Below are positions 58,701 through 64,000 of a stretch of DNA of 64,000 nt, piece after piece. Made by a program: the position numbers and the translations under genes. The stretch spans positions 124,001-188,000 of the forward strand of contig CAYPEJ010000001.1 of assembly GCA_964409685.1 (NCBI GenBank), given 5' to 3'. The notes beneath the pieces were generated by a model that was not told the origin of the DNA, did no database searches, and saw only the letters and a program-made list of their open reading frames with translations. Positions within the stretch are counted from its first letter, which is position 1; every line of letters begins with the position of its first letter. The DNA comes from Clostridium_AI sp964409685. GTDB lineage: Bacteria > Bacillota > Clostridia > Lachnospirales > Lachnospiraceae.

Positions 58701-61700
58701 AATTAGTACCATCTATTCATTCACAGGAATTAAATCATAATATTGATTTAGAGGATACCAGATTCTATATACAGCAAGAGATACAAGACTGGGACAGTAT
58801 AGAAGTAATGAATGAAGATGGAACGGTAAGTCATGTTAGAAGAGCTGGAATCAGCGCATTTGGTGCAGGAGGAACGAATGTCCATGTAGTACTGGAAGAT
58901 TATCAAGAAGAAAACTTCGTAAAGGAAGACACATTAGAAGACCGACTGTTTATTCTTTCCGCTAGGGATAAACAAGCTTTATTGAATCAGGCAGCTATAT
59001 TACATTCCTATTTAATGAAACATGAAGAGGAATGTAGAGAACATATTAGTGATATTGCTTATACCTTGATAGCTGGAAGAAATGTATTTGAAGAACGAGC
59101 TGCCTTCTGTGCGAGAACATTTGAGGAACTGCAAAGCAAACTTGCTCAGCTGATGGTGGATGAACAGGGAATGCAAGGAATTTATATTGGAAGCGAATTT
59201 TCTAATGAAGCAGTATTTGGTTCTGATGATGAGGAAGATAAAGAGTATGCAAACTCACTTATTATGAACCGGAAACTGGACAAGATTGCGAAACTGTGGG
59301 TCAATGGAACTTACTTTGAACTTATAAAATTATTTGAACATGAAAATAGGAAAAGAGTCTCATTGCCTGGATATCCATTCCGTAACAAGAGATGCTGGAT
59401 ACCAGTAACCGAACATACAATGCAGGTGACTGAAAAAGTAATCGCACCTTTACTAGACGAAAATCTGTCTACGTTACATCATGTAGAGTTTATGAAAAAC
59501 TTTGCGGAGCATGACCAGTTACTAGAGCAGCATATTGTAAATGACATGGCGATTCTGCCAGGCGCAGCATATGTGGAAATGCTTTATGAGGCTGGAAGAA
59601 TTGCATGCCAGAACGATTTCCTTACTTTAAGAAATATATATTTCTTAAAGACCTATGAAAATAAGTCTAAGGAAAAACTGCATATTAAAATAGTGGCAGG
59701 CAATGATGGATGTAATAAGTCTAGAATTTATGATGACAAGGACAAGACTTACTTCAAAGGCGAGCTGATAGAAGGCATTGAAGAGGCAAGTAATCATATT
59801 CCATTTATAAAAGAAGAAATAATACAGAAATGCCAGTTATCATTTAACGGCCAACAATTAAATGAATACTTGATAAAAGCGGGATTTTTGTATGGTGAAC
59901 ATTATCAGAAAGTGAAACAGGTTTATGCCACTGCAAAAGAAGCAGTTGTGTTGATAGATTGGCAGGAGAATGATGACATCTTCCATATGAGCCCATATCA
60001 GCTGGACTCGGTTTTCCGTTCGGTACTGGCAATTGGCCTATGTGAAGTGAAAGAGATAATGGAGCCAATGGTTCCATATTATATTGGTTCGTTGAAAGTA
60101 TACGATAGGAATCAAAAAATGGAAATCGCTCATATAAGAAAAACAAAGCAGACTGATGATGGAAATATGGCAGGTTTTCAGATTTGTATTTATTCTGAAA
60201 CAGGTGATTTGTTAATCGAAATTGAAGATTTTATGGTTCGCAAATTATTTGATGAAAAGAAACAATATGAAAAGCTGGATCATTTTTACCTTCCAGTTTG
60301 GAAAAAGAAGGAGAATGATGCGGGTACTAAGATAAACAGCGGTGCGTGTGTTATTGTTTCTAACCAGAGAGAAATTAGTGAAGGTTTAGAGGAAGTTCTT
60401 TCAGATACATTGACTACTATAAGCGTAAGCTCTTTCCAAGCAATTGATGCCAGGTGGATATTACAGAATATATCAGATAAGAAAACAGATAAATTGTATA
60501 TCATTGATGCAATACAATTAGAAAAAGAAGAAGCTGCATCGATTGATGGCAGTGGGGCAGTGGAAGCATTAGAACAAAGGGCATATCTGTTCCGAAAGAT
60601 AGCAAATCAGCTTTCCGATATTAATGTGAATCATCTAGTTCTCTTACCACTAGCGGATGGAATGTTAAAACCAGAAGATATGATATTATCTGGAATGATT
60701 AATTCAGTACTTTCTATTAGTCCAAGATACAGAATGAAATTGACTGCATTTGGTAAAGCGGATTGTAAGTTATCCAGAATGATTCCTGCAATACAAAGAG
60801 AAATGGAGATTCGTCATTCAGATGGAAATATTGTGAAGTATGAAGATGGAATACGAAGTGTATCTGTGTATGAGAAGGCAGATTCTGCAATAGAAGCCGG
60901 TATGGAACAACAGACAGTCAAGGTAAGTGGAACATACTTGATTACAGGTGGTATGGGTGGACTTGGAAGATTTACAGCAGAGTTCCTTATTTCTAAGTAT
61001 CAGGCAAATGTCATTTTGGTTGGAAGAAGTATGCTGTCAGATGAAAAGAGGAGTTTTCTCAATAAATTGAATGCCATTGGTGGCCATGCAGAATATGTTC
61101 AAGCGGATATTACCAATATAAAAGCGATGCAGCAGCTTATCGAGCACATAAACGAAACGTACGGAAGCTTAAATGGAATTTTCCATTGTGCTGGTGTAAC
61201 TGAAAAATATTTAGTAACGGAAGTAACACAGGATAAATTTAGACATATGTTGGATGCAAAGGTGAAAGGTACGATTATCCTGGATGAAGTAACGAAAGCC
61301 CAAAACCTTGATTTCTTTGTGAATTATTCTTCTATTTCAGCATTTATGGGCGATTACGGCGCTATCGCGTATGCGGCAGCAAGTACTTTCCTAGATGGAT
61401 TTAGTGCAGGCAGAGATAAAATGGTGAAGAGAGGATTACGAAAAGGTCATTCTTTATCAATTAACTGGCCATTCTGGAGAGAAGGAGGAGTTACATTAGA
61501 TTCCGATTCTCTTAGAAGGTATACAGAATATTCAAAACTTGAGGTCATTGAACAGCAAGACGGAATGCTTGTACTGGATAAACTTTTACATACATCATAT
61601 CCGAATGTTGTATATTTACGTGGAGAAAAGAAAAATACAGACCGTCTAATGAAATTAGAGGACAGTCAATCAGCAGGAAAAGAAGATATAAACATAAAGG

Positions 61701-64000
61701 TTGAAACGTCGGGCACAAATGGTGAAGAGATGCATAAGAAGCTTGTTGATTACCTGAAGAATATACTTGCTGAAGTTACAAAAACCGAAGTCGAAAATAT
61801 TAACAGCAGAAGCAATTTTGAACGTTATGGTGTTGATTCTGTTATGGTAATTGAAATAAATCAAATGTTAGAACAAGACTTCTCAAAGCTTCCGAACACG
61901 CTGCTATTTGAATGCCACAGTATCGAAGAGCTGGCAGCATATCTTGAAAATAAAGCAGGTGACAAGGTCAAGAAGCTGTTTGAGGCAAGCAATGAGCAGG
62001 TGAAAAGTCAGCAGACGGTGGTAATCGCAGAAGAAAAAGAGAGTGGAGAAAAAAATATTGAAGAAACGTGGACGTTGAATTCTAACCGCGATTGGGATTT
62101 GGCAGAAAAAGATTCAGTGCCTAACGAACAGAAGACAGAGGAAGAGGAAGATATTGCTATTATCGGGATACAGGGAAGATATCCTCTTGCGGATAATTTA
62201 GATGAATTCTGGGATAACATTAAAAATGGAAGGAATTGTATAACGGAAATACCACAAGAGCGCTGGAACTGGAAAGATCATTATGATAAACGACGTGGTA
62301 CACCTGGAAAATCTTATAGCAGGTATGGAGGATTCATCCACGATGTAGATAAATTTGATCCAATGTTTTTCCATATTACGCCATACGAAGCGGAAGTCAT
62401 GGACCCACAGGAAAGATTATTTTTGGAGACATCCTGGGGAGCATTTGAGGATGCTGGTTATACGGAGAAAAAGCTGGAACAGATTCATCACAAAGTTGGA
62501 GTATTTGTTGGTGTTATGAATTGCAACTATGAATGGCTTGGAGCAGTAGCAGCTGCAAAGGGAAGTAATACAAATGCACATTGTGCATATTGGTCCATTG
62601 CAAACAGGATTTCCTACATCATGAACTTGAATGGTCCAAGTATGGCAGTTGATACAGCATGTTCTTCTTCTTTAACTGCAATCCATTTGGCTTGTGAGAG
62701 CATAAGAAATGGTGGATGCAAGATGGCAGTTGCAGGTGGAGTAAATCTTATTTTACATCCAATGCATTACATTCGTTACTCTATGATGAATATGATTGCC
62801 TCAGACGATAAGTGTAAAAGCTTTGGTACAGGAGCAGATGGTTTTGTAGATGGAGAAGGTGTTGGCGCAGTAATTTTAAAACGCCTGAAAGATGCAAAGA
62901 AGGATGGAGACAGAATCTATGGTGTTATAAAAGGTTCTTACTTGAACGCCTGTGGAAAAACAAACGGCTATACGGTTCCATCCCCAACAGCACAATCAGA
63001 GGCAATTGTAAATGCCTGTGAGCGCGCAAATATAAATGTACAGGATATTACCTATATAGAGGCTCATGGAACAGGAACTTCATTAGGAGATCCAATTGAA
63101 ATAGCAGGGCTTCAGAAAGCATTTGGTGATAGCGGTAGAAGAGCCAATACGGTAAGTATTGGTTCTGTAAAAGGAAATATTGGACATGTGGAAGCGGCTG
63201 CTGGTATTGCTAGCCTGACCAAGGTATTGTTGCAGATGAAATATGGTATGTTAGTACCATCCATTCATTCGGATGAACTAAATCCCAATATCGATTTGGA
63301 GGATACCCCTTTCTATATTCAGCATACATATTCTGAATGGAAACGCAGAGAAGAGATGATAAATGGGCAGAAAATAGTAAAACCAAGAATTGCAGGGATT
63401 AGTTCATTTGGTGCTGGTGGAGCCAATGCTCATATTATCGTACAGGAGTATATTGGGTCAGATGATAAAAAGGAAGAAACAGACAATACACAGGAAGAAC
63501 AGCTTATTCTGCTTTCTGCAAATACAAAAGATGCACTGGTTAGACAGGCAGTACAACTTGCAGATTATCTGGAAGCAGATAACTATGATGTGGAAGAATA
63601 TCAAGAAAACACAGATGTTGTACAGCATGTACGGGAAGTATTAGCAGAGATATTAGATATTTCAGTGGAAGATGCAGAGGAAGAATGTATGATTTCTGAA
63701 TTAGGTTGCGATAGAATTCTATTAAATCAGGCCATTTTAGAGTTAGAGAAGAAATATCAGAGAGATTTCCAATCCATTGACAGAAACGAGGATATGACAG
63801 TTATGCAGCTAGCAGAGAGTATATGCAAAGGGATTGGAAGGAAGATAGAAAATGTAGTACGTCCTGCAAAAGGACAACATTCTGAATCTTTTGAAGATAT
63901 TGCATTTACTTTACAGACGGGAAGAAACCACATGAAGGAAAGGTTTGCATTTACAGCAAGCACAAGGCAGAAAGCAGTTGATATCCTACGAAACTATATA
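52742..64000 (+). CDS. Trans-AT PKS 5, runs off the right edge
   Basis: 3753 codons open to the window edge, from ATG 52742 with TAGGAGAAG upstream. Opening ACP (Ser42) completes module 8. Module 9: KS (134-562, Cys299 in DTMCSSS), DH (His763 in HIVFGNILVP, Asp924 in HPCIADAAFR), KR (1224-1420, Tyr1371 in AYAAGN), ACP (Ser1535). Module 10: KS (1625-2055, Cys1793), DH-like (His2264 in HIVNDMAILP, Asp replacing Gly; Asp2422 in SPYQLDSVF, Ser for His), KR (2731-2930, Tyr2877, but the tetrad Asn is Ser2881 in YAAAS), ACP (Ser3033). Module 11: KS (3137-3572, Cys3307), then an ACP-like insertion with Arg3658 in place of the serine, then linker to the edge. Neither KR carries the Asp of D-type reductases (HLAGSIHE, HCAGVTEK), so L-alcohols or inactivity are predicted. 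By analogy with module 7, an ECH domain may follow outside the window. Confidence 0.9.
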   Translation, partial: METNNLLYKTKEYFKELISKYAKIPADAIDSEEELETYGIDSLMIINLNKEMESVFGNVSRTLFFEYKNIDELANYFVHNYTEKLEVFLGGQQGVVGENANIEKKSYRQMHNFKVRNMIPLLNQESKSSHKEEIAIIGISGKYPMAGDLSTFWNNLKDGRDCITEVPKDRWDVEEMYDPDKTKRDKIYTKWGGFLDDVDKFDASFFNLTPREANTIDPQERLFLENAWKVFEDAGYPKSKLNNRKIGVFAGVMFGQYQIFGKEIGEKDLVPTSSYASVANRVSYYFNLTGPSLAVDTMCSSSLSSIHLACESILNGESEMALAGGVSVSIHPLKYRILSQQRFASSEGKCRAFGEGGDGYVSGEGVGAVLLKPLSKAKEDGDYIYAVIKGSAMNHGGKTNGYSVPNPNAQENLIKEVLKKTEINPETISYLEAHGTGTSLGDPIEITGLTKAYGSFMDKKSYCPIGSVKSNIGHTEGAAGIAAVTKVVLMMQHKKLVPSLNSDVLNSNIQFKDTPFYVQHDYEDWNCPKVAENGRMKEYPRRAGVSAFGAGGTNVHIILEEYKNKQHVSDMGFEENIFMLSAKNEERLQAYAKKVLQFIKTEGETKSIADILFSFQNCKEPLEERLAFTAKNISEIEAGLQSFLNGDSSEKIIHKNVLDFKKKVMEYSSDMIDGLLKERRLQEIAKLWCEGVKINTASLWKVRPNKVTLPEYPFLRERHWVTVKKNTENALETLHPLVDKNISTIHEACFAKTFKNEKVIREHIVFGNILVPGSAQVEMIRAAAQEAMGKTVHTIKNMCWLYPITVEGEKEVKISFQPDEEDVKVIVKDMKENVVFSSGRIDYQEPEEEQITMDHEIANVKENAIHIMYKNEIDDLFEEAGFGYGTGYQIMHTLWCGEWEAVAELKVSEDFKNDGYYLHPCIADAAFRVALGIDVQLRHNMKLRVPFSCDQITCYAPIESDCTVYVKIEEESRNVSRESMLCDVYILNKEGRCLAEFLGFNGRALKKSTSQNPVYYYKPFYQKAVLNEKRNSFGKCLVLGQQQGELPFVNKSNTDYVAFTDRTKDSYLQLLRQYQSDELTDIILVLADDVIESPYNKTAVEDDVETGFYQMWYLFQAICEVLPEKELIITVLLKNQANQMNIHEMIAGFAVSMLNINHHVHFRIMKNGTESDWTLLGTEFNNIYVQKENGNLTEYLITENEILEKGYQNISPSRTDKKLLKKEGIYLITGALGGVGTILLNYLAETYQASLILVGRSELNEEKQKKISELEKAGSKVRYYQADVSDIKSMEAVLEDSEKYFGAVNGVFHLAGSIHEISVLEAEKADYDGMLNPKVSGTLCLDWITRKKPLDFFSVFSSVSTAIGDYGIGAYAAGNAFLNHFAMVRNESVKSGERFGVTVAMNWPLWESKGMFLPDSVKAVYENYAGMTAMTQIEGCQAIEDALGMNESVIYCITGNKRKIDKVLKAESTIESIQENIVEKAVGVLEEQDSPKKSGNASYLKEVCQYLRNMLAETIDMPAEKIKMNTEFDILGIDSIMIMELNEKLEKEFPKLPKTLFFEYKTVETLAQYFIEKYPDLIEKKFGKKIEQMAANYAEPAMPHKSVEKNFTPVRMKSSTKSSKKQRSDIAIIGVSGIYPEAKDLDELWENLCNKKDCIQVIPEERWDYKKYYDPQKGKRGKIYAKWGGFIPDVDKFDASFFNMAPREAELMDPQERMFIETVWHAMEDAGYNKQQLKDKSVGVFASGMYSQYEAFGVEETLKGNPLATTSFLSSIANRVSYLCDFHGPSVGLDTACSSSLEAIRLACQNIWEGSCDMAVAGGVNLSIHPSKYLFLCQSTFLSSEGKCRSFGEGGDGYVPGEGVGALILKEYDQAVKEGDHIYGIIKGIATNHGGHTNGYSVPSPVAQSQVIKAALENANIEADTVSCIEAHGTGTALGDPIEIEGIKKGYAPDGVIPCSVGSIKSNVGHLEAAAGVAAVTKVLLEMKHKKLVPSIHSQELNHNIDLEDTRFYIQQEIQDWDSIEVMNEDGTVSHVRRAGISAFGAGGTNVHVVLEDYQEENFVKEDTLEDRLFILSARDKQALLNQAAILHSYLMKHEEECREHISDIAYTLIAGRNVFEERAAFCARTFEELQSKLAQLMVDEQGMQGIYIGSEFSNEAVFGSDDEEDKEYANSLIMNRKLDKIAKLWVNGTYFELIKLFEHENRKRVSLPGYPFRNKRCWIPVTEHTMQVTEKVIAPLLDENLSTLHHVEFMKNFAEHDQLLEQHIVNDMAILPGAAYVEMLYEAGRIACQNDFLTLRNIYFLKTYENKSKEKLHIKIVAGNDGCNKSRIYDDKDKTYFKGELIEGIEEASNHIPFIKEEIIQKCQLSFNGQQLNEYLIKAGFLYGEHYQKVKQVYATAKEAVVLIDWQENDDIFHMSPYQLDSVFRSVLAIGLCEVKEIMEPMVPYYIGSLKVYDRNQKMEIAHIRKTKQTDDGNMAGFQICIYSETGDLLIEIEDFMVRKLFDEKKQYEKLDHFYLPVWKKKENDAGTKINSGACVIVSNQREISEGLEEVLSDTLTTISVSSFQAIDARWILQNISDKKTDKLYIIDAIQLEKEEAASIDGSGAVEALEQRAYLFRKIANQLSDINVNHLVLLPLADGMLKPEDMILSGMINSVLSISPRYRMKLTAFGKADCKLSRMIPAIQREMEIRHSDGNIVKYEDGIRSVSVYEKADSAIEAGMEQQTVKVSGTYLITGGMGGLGRFTAEFLISKYQANVILVGRSMLSDEKRSFLNKLNAIGGHAEYVQADITNIKAMQQLIEHINETYGSLNGIFHCAGVTEKYLVTEVTQDKFRHMLDAKVKGTIILDEVTKAQNLDFFVNYSSISAFMGDYGAIAYAAASTFLDGFSAGRDKMVKRGLRKGHSLSINWPFWREGGVTLDSDSLRRYTEYSKLEVIEQQDGMLVLDKLLHTSYPNVVYLRGEKKNTDRLMKLEDSQSAGKEDINIKVETSGTNGEEMHKKLVDYLKNILAEVTKTEVENINSRSNFERYGVDSVMVIEINQMLEQDFSKLPNTLLFECHSIEELAAYLENKAGDKVKKLFEASNEQVKSQQTVVIAEEKESGEKNIEETWTLNSNRDWDLAEKDSVPNEQKTEEEEDIAIIGIQGRYPLADNLDEFWDNIKNGRNCITEIPQERWNWKDHYDKRRGTPGKSYSRYGGFIHDVDKFDPMFFHITPYEAEVMDPQERLFLETSWGAFEDAGYTEKKLEQIHHKVGVFVGVMNCNYEWLGAVAAAKGSNTNAHCAYWSIANRISYIMNLNGPSMAVDTACSSSLTAIHLACESIRNGGCKMAVAGGVNLILHPMHYIRYSMMNMIASDDKCKSFGTGADGFVDGEGVGAVILKRLKDAKKDGDRIYGVIKGSYLNACGKTNGYTVPSPTAQSEAIVNACERANINVQDITYIEAHGTGTSLGDPIEIAGLQKAFGDSGRRANTVSIGSVKGNIGHVEAAAGIASLTKVLLQMKYGMLVPSIHSDELNPNIDLEDTPFYIQHTYSEWKRREEMINGQKIVKPRIAGISSFGAGGANAHIIVQEYIGSDDKKEETDNTQEEQLILLSANTKDALVRQAVQLADYLEADNYDVEEYQENTDVVQHVREVLAEILDISVEDAEEECMISELGCDRILLNQAILELEKKYQRDFQSIDRNEDMTVMQLAESICKGIGRKIENVVRPAKGQHSESFEDIAFTLQTGRNHMKERFAFTASTRQKAVDILRNYI
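63590..63830 (+). other. ACP-like insertion without serine in module 11
   Basis: Between LSANTKDALVRQ and SFEDIAFTLQTGR lies a carrier-like segment: VREVLAEILDISVEDAEEEC, then SELGCDRILLNQAILELEKK. The serine position is Arg3658. The location in the KS-following linker is the same as in module 7, and the two inserts differ in sequence, so they are not a recent copy of each other. Confidence 0.6.

Noticed and set aside
1..64000. CRISPR array, tRNA, rRNA, transposase or phage attachment site
   Set aside because: No evenly spaced repeats, no tRNA cloverleaf or CCA-ended structure, and no transposase motif was seen. The repeated motifs in the PKS genes are homologous domains, not DNA repeats.

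Overview
The window is an AT-rich, low-GC Firmicute-like chromosome segment, probably from an anaerobic clostridial lineage. This is inferred from strong AGGAGG-type ribosome sites, ATG/GTG starts, codon choice and gene families; no rRNA, tRNA or marker gene is present to name the organism. Nearly every real gene is on the + strand.

Region 1 (1-3662) is flanking accessory DNA. It holds the C-terminal part of a NACHT/STAND NTPase, a RelB/DinJ-type antitoxin, and a toxin gene cut to its first 14 codons. The amputated toxin suggests that the boundary of the acquired biosynthetic island lies near 3660. Region 2 (3702-9352) holds a MarR regulator with a perfect 19-bp palindrome behind it, an unusual adenylation-ACP-condensation protein ending in an orphan A-domain tail, and a type-B carboxylesterase.

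Region 3 (9484-20730) begins with a good sigma-A-like promoter. It encodes the trans-acting toolkit of a trans-AT polyketide synthase: an acyltransferase/acyl hydrolase, an AT-ER fusion (PksE type), and a beta-branching (HMG-CoA synthase) cassette of ACP, decarboxylating KS with Cys to Ser, HMG synthase and ECH1. An ABC exporter (one ATPase, two FtsX-type permeases) and an alpha/beta hydrolase follow. The ECH2 partner is not a separate gene; it is built into three PKS modules.

Region 4 (20755-64000, running off the right edge) is the PKS assembly line, read as follows. PKS1: KS-AT relic-DH-KR-ACP-ACP / KS-KR-ACP / KS-ECH-ACP-dock. PKS2: dock-KS-DH-KR-ACP / KS-ECH-ACP-ACP / KS. PKS3: DH-KR-ACP / KS-pseudoACP-ECH-fused docks-ACP. 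PKS4: KS0-DH* in the -1 frame relative to PKS3. PKS5: ACP / KS-DH-KR-ACP / KS-DH*-KR*-ACP / KS-pseudoACP, cut by the window. Eleven KS domains are visible, ten with the full Cys-His-His set.

Working together, the trans AT loads malonyl units on modules that have no active AT. The cassette acts on the three KR-less KS-ECH-ACP modules, predicting three beta-branches. The KS0-DH* pair straight after the third ECH module looks like a double-bond shift module. Most notable are the three in-cis ECH2 domains, the ACP-like insertions without a phosphopantetheine serine inside two KS-linker regions, the internally fused docking helices, and a T7 slippery heptamer exactly where PKS3 and PKS4 change frame. 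No PPTase, terminal thioesterase or in-cis ER is visible; the cluster continues beyond 64000.
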